Of a DNA stretch of 28,508 bases, positions 1-7,545 are shown one piece after another. Location: IMG/VR virus record IMGVR_UViG_3300030329_001425, positions 1-28,508 of that record; one strand, given 5' to 3'. The stretch is from a virus. The number at the start of each line of letters is the position of its first letter. The first letter of the stretch is position 1. The position numbers and the translations under genes are program-made. The notes beneath the pieces were generated by a model. It saw only the letters and a program-made list of their open reading frames with translations, did no database searches and was not told the origin of the DNA.

Positions 1-998
1 GAATCCAAATTGGAAACTGGAACATTCATGTAAAAGTAATCTCTACCAGTATCATCATTTAAATCTTCTTTATTCTGTTCCCAGCTCAAAACTGTTTCAG
101 CTTGAAGTGGATTAGTCATGTCTCCAAGACCACCAGTTCCCGCAGTATTTGTATTTCCACCTTTTGTTTCCTCACCTTCTTCACTACCACTTTCATTTTT
201 ATCAGAAGATTCATTTCCATCTTCACCACTTTCGCCATCTTCACAAGAGTCAACTGGTGAATCACATTCATCTTTTTCACCATCTTCACCTTCAGAACCT
301 TCGCCTTCAGAACCTTCAGATTCCCTTGACTCATATGAACCAGAGTTTTCAGAATTTTCATAATCTTCTGATTCTTCCCACTCTTGACCCATCATATCAT
401 GGTCATCAGACATACAATCTGTATCTTCGTTATGTTCCTTACAGTACTCATAAAGAACTTTTGCAGCTTCAACTGCATCTTTAAAAGTTACTGCTTTCTT
501 ACATAAGTCATATATTGCAGTTTCTTCTTCATTAAAAGTAATACCAGTAAGAGTACCAACCTTCGCATGAAGATTAATTTTGTCTGCAAGGTTCATAGTT
601 TCATAATCCATGTTTGCAGTACCAAAAAAGTCATCTTTGTAGAGTTTTGCATAACCTCTCAAAAATGACTTAACACCGCCAGGATATTTGTCCTTAATTT
701 TTCTCTCAATTCTCACATCTTCAGTAACATTAATAAATGACTTAGGAACATCATCATCAGTTTTCTTTTTGACAATATCCATCCACTCATCATTATCAGT
801 CCAAAGAGCATGACCAACCTCATGTAAACACATTAAATCGTAAATGTCTCCATTCATCTCTTTCAAGATTGGGAGGCCCAATTCACGATTTTTTGTATCA
901 AAATATGCCGTAGGCATTCTCTTGTGTACTACATGAATGTTCTCAGTCGCAAGCATTTTTGCAAGCAGAGATTTTGCATCCTTGTTTACTGTTTCCAT
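1..998 (-). CDS. CobT-like zinc metallopeptidase-type protein, partial (C-terminus beyond left edge)
   Basis: The frame is open from an ATG at 998 to the left edge, about 332 codons, and is incomplete. An HEVGH motif (H59, E60, H63) is followed 30 residues later by a TEDVRIE segment, which could supply the third zinc ligand. This HExxH plus EDxRIE pairing is typical of CobT/VWA-associated metallopeptidase-like proteins. Residues of roughly 200-290 form a low-complexity Glu/Ser/Gly/Asp linker, as in CobT, which carries a VWA domain after such a linker. The VWA domain here is a prediction, because it would lie outside the window. Marine T4-like phages commonly carry a CobS-type AAA+ ATPase gene, the natural partner. 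No clear Shine-Dalgarno is seen. A sigma70-type promoter lies at 1060-1088. Function in the phage is unknown; protein remodelling by a MoxR/VWA-like pair is an inference. Confidence 0.7.
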   Translation of the reverse strand, partial: METVNKDAKSLLAKMLATENIHVVHKRMPTAYFDTKNRELGLPILKEMNGDIYDLMCLHEVGHALWTDNDEWMDIVKKKTDDDVPKSFINVTEDVRIERKIKDKYPGGVKSFLRGYAKLYKDDFFGTANMDYETMNLADKINLHAKVGTLTGITFNEEETAIYDLCKKAVTFKDAVEAAKVLYEYCKEHNEDTDCMSDDHDMMGQEWEESEDYENSENSGSYESRESEGSEGEGSEGEDGEKDECDSPVDSCEDGESGEDGNESSDKNESGSEEGEETKGGNTNTAGTGGLGDMTNPLQAETVLSWEQNKEDLNDDTGRDYFYMNVPVSNLD

Positions 999-1027
999 TT
1001 TAAATTTTCTAGGGAAGTTATAGGATT

Positions 1028-1049
1028 AATGAGAAGTTTTTCTCTCATT
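1028..1049 (-). promoter_or_regulatory. 5'-UTR hairpin of the metallopeptidase transcript
   Basis: Arms 1028-1034 and 1043-1049 are perfectly complementary (7 bp, AATGAGA/TCTCATT on the minus strand) around an 8-nt loop. The hairpin begins a few bases after the expected transcription start of the promoter at 1060-1088. A similar hairpin sits at the same place after the promoter at 2070-2098. Confidence 0.55.
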
Positions 1050-1059
1050 GTTTAAGTAC

Positions 1060-1088
1060 ATTATCTCACATCCAGAAAAAGATGTCAA
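1060..1088 (-). promoter_or_regulatory. Early sigma70-type promoter for the metallopeptidase gene
   Basis: On the minus strand a perfect -35 TTGACA (1088-1083) is separated by exactly 17 bp from a -10 GATAAT (1065-1060). The expected start is near 1053, about 55 nt ahead of the ATG at 998. It matches two other promoters in the window, including the C before TTGACA. Confidence 0.85.
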
Positions 1089-1106
1089 GACAAAAATGGC
1101 ATTTTT

Positions 1107-1295
1107 TTAAAGAAGATCTCCGTATTCGGCCTCAAGTTCCTCATCGAACTCTCCCAAATCCATAGACATTACAAAATCTTTGTCTAAATTATATTCCAAA
1201 TCTTCCATTCGTTTACTTTCCAGTTCTGCAAGACCTTCTTCATCTCCAGCCCTTTCCAGTTGTTCTACTTTTCGTAAATATTGTTTATGTGTCAT
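1107..1295 (-). CDS. Small acidic protein of unknown function (62 aa)
   Basis: This is a 62-residue, Glu/Asp-rich protein with predicted helical character and no recognisable domain. It is the last gene of a four-gene cluster (2057 down to 1107), starting six bases after the stop of the HTH protein gene. Like many T4-like early small proteins it may be a host-directed effector, but nothing in the sequence shows this. Its stop is followed by an A/T-only palindrome and then the next early promoter. Confidence 0.6.
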   Translation of the reverse strand: MTHKQYLRKVEQLERAGDEEGLAELESKRMEDLEYNLDKDFVMSMDLGEFDEELEAEYGDLL

Positions 1296-1301
1296 AATAT
1301 T

Positions 1302-1571
1302 TTAATTGATTAAAAATTTCAAATTTTTCCTGAGTCGCACTTCTATCCAATTTATCATTGTTGAAATATATGACGCAGTAACATTATACATTTCAGCAAT
1401 TTCTCCATTGGAATATCCACACAATTTCAATTCATAAATCTCATAATGATTATAATTGGTAAACAATCGACTTTCAGAACTTAAAGCCTTTTCAATATAT
1501 CCTAATATAAGACTATTGTCAAAATTATCTTCTGGAGAAATAGTTTCCGTATCTTCAATATGTATAGTCAT
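1302..1571 (-). CDS. Small helix-turn-helix DNA-binding protein
   Basis: This 89-residue protein has an acidic N-terminal third. Residues of about 45-80 form a helix-turn-helix: a YEIYELKLCGYSNGEIAEMY segment followed by an NVTASYISTMINWIE recognition-helix-like segment. The pattern (GYSNxEIAxxxNVTxSYIS) resembles sigma70 region 4 and LuxR-type HTHs. It lacks any other sigma-factor region, so it is not a complete sigma factor. It is the third gene in the early cluster, with 1 nt between it and the preceding gene. A role as a phage transcription regulator is inferred from the HTH; its target is unknown. Confidence 0.7.
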   Translation of the reverse strand: MTIHIEDTETISPEDNFDNSLILGYIEKALSSESRLFTNYNHYEIYELKLCGYSNGEIAEMYNVTASYISTMINWIEVRLRKNLKFLIN

Positions 1572-1572
1572 A

Positions 1573-1815
1573 TTAACAAACTCCTACTAAATCACCAGTT
1601 TCATCAGACATCCATTCATATCCACGAAACTTGTGATGGTTGATAGAGCCGTGATTTACAACTCCAAGATACCTATCATTCATACGATTACGAACCAAAG
1701 ACCACCTTTTGCCTTTCTTGTTTCGTATTTCGTAACCAATGTATTTTGATTTTTCATTTTCAAATTTAAGAACTTCTACGTTCTTGATTTCTTTTCCGTT
1801 CAATATCAGTCTCAT
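1573..1815 (-). CDS. Small basic protein of unknown function (80 aa)
   Basis: The protein has 80 residues, basic and aromatic-rich, with a likely beta-strand N-terminal half (MRLILNGKEIKNVEVLKF) and a C-terminus ending in GDLVGVC. No family is recognised. Its ATG overlaps the stop of the upstream gene by one base (TAATG), so the two are probably translationally coupled. It belongs to the cluster driven by the early promoter at 2070-2098. Confidence 0.6.
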   Translation of the reverse strand: MRLILNGKEIKNVEVLKFENEKSKYIGYEIRNKKGKRWSLVRNRMNDRYLGVVNHGSINHHKFRGYEWMSDETGDLVGVC

Positions 1816-2057
1816 TACGCCCCCTCTACAACGTGTGGGATTACTTCGATTTCATCTGAAAACAGATTCATCTGTCCAGAACAACGAACCTCAACCCACT
1901 CACCAGTATGGTCTTTGAAGGATTTTTTACCCCACATGGATAACCACCTGAGGCCTTCCTTAACTTCATCGACACCAATTTCTTCTTCAATTAACTTTTC
2001 TTTCATCATTCCCATAACAAATCTCATTTGGGTTAATAGTGAGAACCCATTCCTCAC
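1815..2057 (-). CDS. Small protein of unknown function, start uncertain (up to 80 aa)
   Basis: This is the first gene after the early promoter at 2070-2098. The longest reading starts at a GTG at 2057, only a few bases after the predicted transcription start and inside a 5'-UTR hairpin, so it is a doubtful start. In-frame ATGs at 2027, 2015, 2009 and 2006 are alternatives; none has a good Shine-Dalgarno. The C-terminal half (WLSMWGKKSFKDHTGEWVEV) is the most protein-like part and does not depend on start choice. No family is recognised. Confidence 0.5.
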   Translation of the reverse strand: MRNGFSLLTQMRFVMGMMKEKLIEEEIGVDEVKEGLRWLSMWGKKSFKDHTGEWVEVRCSGQMNLFSDEIEVIPHVVEGA

Positions 2058-2058
2058 T
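2038..2058 (-). promoter_or_regulatory. 5'-UTR hairpin of the small early gene cluster
   Basis: A 6-bp perfect stem (AGTGAG 2058-2053 with CTCACT 2043-2038) has a 9-nt loop, starting about 6 nt after the expected transcription start. It corresponds in place and sequence to the hairpin at 1028-1049. Confidence 0.5.
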
Positions 2059-2069
2059 TTTCATGTACT

Positions 2070-2098
2070 ATTATACAGAAACCCCATATCATTGTCAA
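2070..2098 (-). promoter_or_regulatory. Early sigma70-type promoter for the small gene cluster
   Basis: On the minus strand TTGACA (2098-2093), a 17-bp spacer and TATAAT (2075-2070) form a perfect consensus promoter. It sits just after the def stop codon at 2107 and is followed by the 5'-UTR hairpin at 2038-2058. Confidence 0.9.
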
Positions 2099-2106
2099 GT
2101 TTTTTT

Positions 2107-2622
2107 TTATTTTTCTTGTATTTTTTTCAATTTTCTTACTCCACGTTGTCTTTTCCTCTTTGCAATATTCAATGCTAAGTGACCAGCTCTGGTTTGGAAG
2201 TCAATTCCATCCATATGATCCATTTCATGCAAAAACACCCTTGCCATCAATCCTGTAAAAGTCTCTTTGTGTAGCTCTCTGTTTTCATCTTCAAATGTTG
2301 CAGTAACTTCATCTGGTCTGAATATCTTTACAAAGAGGCCAGGATATGTCAAACACCCTTCTTCGATTGGAATCTTTTTTTCAGATACCTCTATAATTCT
2401 TGGATTGAAACAGGGAACATAATTTTCATTGTCACCAAATACAAACATACGAATTGGAATCCCACATTGATTTGCAGACAATCCAATCCCCCCATAATGT
2501 TTCATAGTTTCAACCATATTGTCTAGTAACTCTTGTCTACTCTCTGGTTCAGTTTCCGCTGTTATTTCTGGAAGTGCAGTTAATAATAGTGGATGGTCTG
2601 GTTCTAATAATGTGTATATCAT
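2107..2622 (-). CDS. def: Peptide deformylase
   Basis: The enzyme removes the formyl group from N-terminal formyl-methionine of new proteins in the host cytoplasm. All three family motifs are present: motif 1 GGIGLSANQ (residues 44-52), motif 2 EEGCLTYPG with the metal-ligand Cys90, and motif 3 HEMDH (H132, E133, H136). Motif 2 has Thr where most bacterial enzymes have Ser (EGCLS). At 171 residues it is close to bacterial length, with a basic Lys/Arg-rich tail. Its ATG overlaps the gp46 stop as ATGA, so it is the translationally coupled last gene of the recombination operon. Deformylases are a known auxiliary gene of marine T4-like phages, where faster maturation of viral or photosystem proteins has been proposed. 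Confidence 0.95.
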   Translation of the reverse strand: MIYTLLEPDHPLLLTALPEITAETEPESRQELLDNMVETMKHYGGIGLSANQCGIPIRMFVFGDNENYVPCFNPRIIEVSEKKIPIEEGCLTYPGLFVKIFRPDEVTATFEDENRELHKETFTGLMARVFLHEMDHMDGIDFQTRAGHLALNIAKRKRQRGVRKLKKIQEK

Positions 2623-4292
2623 GATTCTACCATTTTACTAAAGTTTTTCTGTTTCTCAAATCGAATAATCGAATTGAATTTATCAAATAATACATCACCC
2701 TTATGACTAATCACAAAGATGTTTTGACTCTCAAGGCTATTGAGAATCTTCAAGAAGTCATCAGTTCCAGTAGCATCTAAACTGGAATCAAAAACCTCAT
2801 CCATAATCAAGAGATTGGTATTAGTTGAATTCTTCAATCTTGCAATCTCTCTCCAAGTGAACATCAGAGCCAAATCAATTCTCATCTTCTCACCTTCTGA
2901 AAATGATGCATAGGAAAAATCATCTCTGTATCTTGATTTAATTGTTTCCTCAAATTGCTCGTTAAGAGTAAAGTTCACATAAAAGTCTAGAATCCCCAAA
3001 TATCTCTGTATGGTTTGATTCATTACAGGAAGATATTGTTTTATGATTTTTGACTTTATCCCTGTATCATGCAACAAATTCTTGCAAATGTCAAGATAAA
3101 AATTTTCCTGCTTCAATTCCTTGATTTTATCATCAGTTTCTTTTATCTTAGTTTCAAGTTCTGCAATTTCTTGTTTTATTTTATCAGTCTTATCCTTTTC
3201 TTCGTTTAAAATATTTAAATCGTTCTGGCATCGTTCTAAGAGCCCTGTGATACTCTTTATTTCAGTATTTAATCCATCAATGGTTCTAGAATGTCCACTC
3301 ATTTCTTGAATATTAGAATGTAAACTATCCAACTCTTTTTTCATTTCATCAAGACCACCATCAAACTCAACTACCTTTTCCTGCAAATCTTGTACTCTGG
3401 TTTGTTTAAATGATGATTCTATAGGTTGCTCACATACATCACAGTTGTCTTTCTCATTAAAGAATTTTATCTTCTTTTCAGTATTAGTTTTCCTAGATTC
3501 TAACATGATTTTCAAAGACGACAATTTATCATGATCAGCCTCTGCCTGGATAAGGTTTTGTATTTTTTCTTGTAAATTATCTACTTCTAGCTGTTTTTTA
3601 GCCAAATCATTTTGATAACCTTCTTTTTCTTTCCATAAAGCCTTAATTCTTTTACTAGACGATTCCTCAATACTTCCCAAATGTTTTTCTTGAAGTTGTT
3701 TATTACTTTCATTGAGTCTAGTTTGTGTAGATAATTCAACCATTTCCGTATTTACCATTTTGTAATGTTGTTTTAACAGTAAATTCATAATTGAAAATAT
3801 TTTAATGTCTAGTATATCCTCAACGACTTCCCTTCGATGACTTGTGGGGAGCTGCATAAATGGGATAAAACAACTACTTCCAAGTATTACTACCTGAGTA
3901 AATGACCGATAGTTCAACTTTAGTATCTGTTCTTCTAGGATTTTCTGGAAATCTTTGGAGTGTGCTTCTTGGTCTAATTCCTTACCATTCCTCCAAATCT
4001 GGAATATGTTAGGTTTTATACCACGAATAACTTTGAATTGGTTTTTACCGATTTGAAATTCTATCTCAACTTCACAGTCTCTTTGATTGATAGAGTTTAC
4101 CAGTTGGGCTTTCTTAATAGGTCTATATGCTTTTCCAAATAGGACAAAACATAGTGCATCCAATACTGTTGATTTTCCTGCACCATTATCACCTATTATT
4201 AGAGTTGTTACTGATTTATCAAGTCTCACAGTTGAGGGAAGATTTCCTGTAGCAAGGAAATTCTTCCACTTCACATATTTAAAATGTATCAT
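2619..4292 (-). CDS. 46: Recombination endonuclease subunit gp46 (Rad50-like SMC ATPase)
   Basis: This is the ATPase subunit of the gp46/gp47 complex, which resects DNA ends for recombination-dependent replication and takes part in host DNA breakdown. Visible parts are Walker A GDNGAGKST (residues 34-42), a long coiled coil, a zinc hook CDVC (C284, C287) at its tip, a second coiled coil, the ABC signature SFSEGEKMR (463-471), Walker B LLIMDEVFD (494-502) and a D-loop SSLDATG. At 557 residues it matches T4 gp46 (about 560). It overlaps gp47 by 4 nt (ATGA) upstream and def by 4 nt downstream. Confidence 0.97.
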   Translation of the reverse strand: MIHFKYVKWKNFLATGNLPSTVRLDKSVTTLIIGDNGAGKSTVLDALCFVLFGKAYRPIKKAQLVNSINQRDCEVEIEFQIGKNQFKVIRGIKPNIFQIWRNGKELDQEAHSKDFQKILEEQILKLNYRSFTQVVILGSSCFIPFMQLPTSHRREVVEDILDIKIFSIMNLLLKQHYKMVNTEMVELSTQTRLNESNKQLQEKHLGSIEESSSKRIKALWKEKEGYQNDLAKKQLEVDNLQEKIQNLIQAEADHDKLSSLKIMLESRKTNTEKKIKFFNEKDNCDVCEQPIESSFKQTRVQDLQEKVVEFDGGLDEMKKELDSLHSNIQEMSGHSRTIDGLNTEIKSITGLLERCQNDLNILNEEKDKTDKIKQEIAELETKIKETDDKIKELKQENFYLDICKNLLHDTGIKSKIIKQYLPVMNQTIQRYLGILDFYVNFTLNEQFEETIKSRYRDDFSYASFSEGEKMRIDLALMFTWREIARLKNSTNTNLLIMDEVFDSSLDATGTDDFLKILNSLESQNIFVISHKGDVLFDKFNSIIRFEKQKNFSKMVES

Positions 4293-5353
4293 ATATCTAT
4301 ATCGCCTGCTTCAATGTATAATGATTTTAATTTAGTTTTTATTCTTCCTTTATCAAGGTTTGTGTCAATATCTTCTACATACTTGTCTAGTAAAGATAAG
4401 GTATCTTGAGCTTCTGATACTATATCATCCGATACAAAATCTACACTCAAATCTGAAAAATCTTCCACAACCTTGAGGTCATGTACCGATATGTCATTAT
4501 AGAGTCTATCTAGGAATTTATCAAACTCATAATAGTCATCACGATTCTCTACGAACAACTTTACAAACTTTTGGTCATACTGTGATACATCCTCATCCTT
4601 GTAAACTGTTTTCTTATCATTGTAATGAATTTTAGCAAAGATGGTTCTTTCGTTTGGTACAAATTCCAACTCTCTAGTTTTTGTATCGAATACATGAAAC
4701 CCTTTTATATCATTTGCATCAGCCCACGACATCTGATAAGGACAACCAAGATAGTATATGTGTCCATCAGTAGACCTTTTATGAAAATGTCCAGACATTA
4801 CCATATCAAACTTATTGAAAATAGATTTACTAATTCCTGTTTGACTCATAACCCCTGAGTGCATTTCAAATCCAGATATTTCCAAATGTCCAAATGCAAC
4901 TTGTACTCCAGGCTCTTTTGTAAGACTATAAACTTGATCTTCATTATCTGTAGTGAGCCATGGAATAACTGCCATATCGTAATCATTTATGGTAATCACA
5001 GTAGGTTCATCATATACATAACATTGTTCTGGAAGTGTCAACTCTTTATAACAGTTCACTTCAAGAGTATTCTTATAGTATATGTCATGGTTGCCTACTA
5101 TAAAATGACAAGGGATATTCAGTTCATCCAATCCTCTTATGAATCGTTCTCTAAAATCCTTTGCAATCTTATAATTAATATATTTTCTACGATCTAGACA
5201 ATCTCCTAAATGTAGAAAAGCTGTAATTTCTGGATTTTCCTTAACATATGGGAAGAATTGATTTTCGTAGAAGTCATAAAAGAATTCATTGAAAATCAAA
5301 CTATCTGACCTCGCACCGAAATGTGTATCGGTTAATATTGCAATTTTACTCAC
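4289..5353 (-). CDS. 47: Recombination endonuclease subunit gp47 (Mre11-like nuclease)
   Basis: This is the nuclease subunit of the gp46/gp47 end-resection complex, a calcineurin-like metallophosphoesterase. Motifs with the chosen start are LTDTHFG (D9, H11), LHLGDCLDRR (D51), VGNHD (88-90), AFGH (H156) and SGHFH (H189, H191), the full set of metal ligands. I prefer the GTG at 5353: it gives MSKIAILTDTHFGAR, the usual N-terminus, lies 10 nt after AAGG (5364-5367), and overlaps the upstream stop by only 8 nt. An ATG at 5389 would add 12 unusual residues and lengthen the overlap to 44 nt. The length becomes 354 residues, near T4's 339. Confidence 0.95.
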   Translation of the reverse strand: MSKIAILTDTHFGARSDSLIFNEFFYDFYENQFFPYVKENPEITAFLHLGDCLDRRKYINYKIAKDFRERFIRGLDELNIPCHFIVGNHDIYYKNTLEVNCYKELTLPEQCYVYDEPTVITINDYDMAVIPWLTTDNEDQVYSLTKEPGVQVAFGHLEISGFEMHSGVMSQTGISKSIFNKFDMVMSGHFHKRSTDGHIYYLGCPYQMSWADANDIKGFHVFDTKTRELEFVPNERTIFAKIHYNDKKTVYKDEDVSQYDQKFVKLFVENRDDYYEFDKFLDRLYNDISVHDLKVVEDFSDLSVDFVSDDIVSEAQDTLSLLDKYVEDIDTNLDKGRIKTKLKSLYIEAGDIDI

Positions 5354-5543
5354 TAGGCGTTTTCCTTGAAACAAGTTCATTATCAACAATATCTTCCAAC
5401 CAGAAATCCATCTTACCAGTTCCAGCTGGGGAATCTTCTATAGATTCACATATTTTGTCTAATTCAGCAATATGAATCTTTTTAGTATAATCCCTAATAA
5501 GTTTATCAACATTGTCAACATATTCTTCAAACTTAGTTTTCAT
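5346..5543 (-). CDS. Small conserved-position protein between gp55 and gp47 (65 aa)
   Basis: This is a 65-residue mixed-charge protein with a helical N-terminal half (MKTKFEEYVDNVDKLIRDYT) and an acidic, Trp-containing C-terminal half (GKMDFWLEDIVDNELV). No family is recognised. It overlaps the gp55 stop by 11 nt and its own stop overlaps the preferred gp47 start, so it is coupled to both. Position between the late sigma factor and the recombination nuclease suggests a partner of one of them, but this is only contextual. Confidence 0.65.
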   Translation of the reverse strand: MKTKFEEYVDNVDKLIRDYTKKIHIAELDKICESIEDSPAGTGKMDFWLEDIVDNELVSRKTPSE

Positions 5544-6072
5544 TTTCGAGCTCCTCTAAAAAATGTTCAATCCCTTTTTTGGATTTTTTACGTTTTGGTT
5601 TAGGTATGTCCTTCTCATCAAGATTATCTCGCAAGAATTCCATATAAGTGTTTTCATACACATCATCATCACCTTCCATAATATCATATGTCTTGGTTGA
5701 TGTGTTATCAATAATTTTTTGCTTAATTGCAGTTTGTTTTTTCTCCTTCGTAATTCTACGAATGAAAGCATAGTATATAATTTGTGTAAAATATGCAAAT
5801 GGATTTTTAGATTTCTCTGGATTAAAATTCTTTGCATATCTAATACAATTTTCAATACCATCACCTATCATCTCCTCACGATAGGTATAATTGATAAAGT
5901 TGGGCCTGTACGATAGATGAGTGGCAATTTTATAAAAACATTCACCCATATATTCTGTGACCATTGGTGGTAAGTCATCCACCTCATCAGATTCATCAAT
6001 CTCTGCTTTCCACTTTTGCATTTCAGCAAAAAATAATTTATTATCAACATAGTGTTGTTTTTCCTGTTTCAT
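5533..6072 (-). CDS. 55: Late-transcription sigma factor gp55
   Basis: This minimal sigma factor directs host RNA polymerase to TATAAATA late promoters. At 179 residues it is close to T4 gp55 (185). The region around residues 70-120 (REEMIGDGIENCIRYAKNFN, then NPFAYFTQIIYYAFIRRI) is the sigma region-2-like core that binds the polymerase clamp and recognises the -10 element. The C-terminus is highly basic then acidic (KPKRKKSKK...LEELENEN); the end is where T4 gp55 carries its sliding-clamp contact. It starts 3 nt after the uvsW stop. Its predicted targets occur repeatedly in this window. Confidence 0.93.
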   Translation of the reverse strand: MKQEKQHYVDNKLFFAEMQKWKAEIDESDEVDDLPPMVTEYMGECFYKIATHLSYRPNFINYTYREEMIGDGIENCIRYAKNFNPEKSKNPFAYFTQIIYYAFIRRITKEKKQTAIKQKIIDNTSTKTYDIMEGDDDVYENTYMEFLRDNLDEKDIPKPKRKKSKKGIEHFLEELENEN

Positions 6073-6075
6073 GTT

Positions 6076-7545
6076 TCATTTTAAATTAACTTTTACAATC
6101 TCATAATCAAATTCTTCTTGATTATAGATACCAATACGTTTAACAAAATGTTTTATCGTATGGTTATTATTCTTAAAGTCATCTGCAATATCATATATCT
6201 TAGCTCCATCCTTATTTTCATGTGTCCGTAACCCTCTACCTATTGACTGAAGGTTTCTGATACGACTTTTATAAGGACTAGCGAAGATAATGTTATGAAG
6301 ATTCCTAATATTGATACCAGTACTAAATACACCGAAACTGGCGACAACAATCGAATCTCGTTCTGATTCAACGATTCCTCGAATTTTTTCTCTTGTCTCT
6401 GAGTCTGTTCCCCCATAGACATAAAAAGTTTTTCTTTTAACATCAGCCTTCTCCTTTATGAGTTCGTGTAATAACTCTCCATGTTTAATTAACGAAAAAA
6501 GGACTAAAGTATTTCCCTTTAAGTCAATGCACAAATTCCTAATCAGATTATTCCTTTGAGGATGCTCTGTTATAAATTTGATTTCTTCATTATAGTCTCT
6601 TATTATACACTCCTTTTCTGAATAAGTCAAGACAATTCCCATAATTTTTAAATCAGAGATTTGTTTAGCATCAATAAGTTTTTTTGTAGTAGTCACTTTC
6701 TTGACTGACCCAAACAAACCCTCAAGAACTAAATGGTGACTCTCTGCATCATCAAGTGTTCCTGTCAATCCAAACTTATAAGGACAATCTGTGGTTTTCT
6801 GCATTATGGTTTTCAGAGATTTAGCTGTAAATGTATGTACCTCATCTCCTAATATAACCTTATACTTCTCAAAATGTTTCTTTGGTAATTGATATATGGA
6901 TTGCCATGTAGATATGTGTACAAGTTTTGGTGAAGTCTTTTCTTTTCCTGCATAAATTCTGTGACAGTACTTCTCAGAATCCCAGCCGTAGTCTTGGAAA
7001 TCTGTATACATTTGTTCAACTAATGATGAACGTGGCACTAACAACAAAATATGTGAGTTATCAATGATTTGTTGGTAGTAACGTATCAATGTGTATATTA
7101 TAAAACTCTTACCACTTGCTGTGGGGCTCACCAAGATACATCTTCCATGTCTAATGGAATGTTGTACTGCATCAAACTGGTAGTCTCTAATCTTGACTGT
7201 ACTCTTTAATCCTTCTATGAAAGATTCAACACTATCAACATCGATGTCTAATTGGGTTTTGACCCCACCACTTATAGTATATTTTTTTGCTGTTGCAAAT
7301 TTGTAGATATAATCGGACAATCCAACGTAAATTTGATTGTTCCGTGTATCGAATAATCGAATTTTTCCATCCCAAAGTCTGTTCTTATATGAAGGCATAA
7401 ACTTTGCCCCAGGCACATCGAAACTGAAATATTCGTTTAATTCTTTTGCAATACTTCTTTCACATTCAATCTGAAAATAAACATCATCTTTCTTGTGAAT
7501 TATAATATCATATTCCAGCCTCGAATTTTCGCCACTCAATCGCAT
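6076..7545 (-). CDS. uvsW: UvsW DNA/RNA-DNA helicase
   Basis: This SF2 helicase regresses forks, branch-migrates recombination intermediates and removes R-loops at origins, switching T4 from origin- to recombination-dependent replication. It has the UvsW N-terminal domain (FSFDVPG...LWDGKIRLFD, residues 40-66), Walker A SPTASGKS (140-147), the Walker B/DExH box GDEVH (233-237), and motif VI QSIGRGLR near the C-terminus. It has 489 residues against about 502 in T4. The ATG at 7545 lies inside the uvsY end (38-nt overlap) and lacks a good Shine-Dalgarno; T4's protein aligns from about residue 12, so a later non-ATG start is possible. Confidence 0.95.
   Translation of the reverse strand: MRLSGENSRLEYDIIIHKKDDVYFQIECERSIAKELNEYFSFDVPGAKFMPSYKNRLWDGKIRLFDTRNNQIYVGLSDYIYKFATAKKYTISGGVKTQLDIDVDSVESFIEGLKSTVKIRDYQFDAVQHSIRHGRCILVSPTASGKSFIIYTLIRYYQQIIDNSHILLLVPRSSLVEQMYTDFQDYGWDSEKYCHRIYAGKEKTSPKLVHISTWQSIYQLPKKHFEKYKVILGDEVHTFTAKSLKTIMQKTTDCPYKFGLTGTLDDAESHHLVLEGLFGSVKKVTTTKKLIDAKQISDLKIMGIVLTYSEKECIIRDYNEEIKFITEHPQRNNLIRNLCIDLKGNTLVLFSLIKHGELLHELIKEKADVKRKTFYVYGGTDSETREKIRGIVESERDSIVVASFGVFSTGINIRNLHNIIFASPYKSRIRNLQSIGRGLRTHENKDGAKIYDIADDFKNNNHTIKHFVKRIGIYNQEEFDYEIVKVNLK

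Noticed and set aside
118-484. Plus-strand open frames rich in Ser/Pro/His over the acidic linker of the metallopeptidase-like gene
   Set aside because: They are the antisense of a Glu/Ser/Gly low-complexity stretch, with no ribosome binding site; the minus-strand gene explains the region.
1092-1107. A/T-only palindrome (AAAAATG/CATTTTT) after the small gene cluster as a terminator
   Set aside because: At most a 6-bp A-U stem with a 3-nt loop; too weak to call.
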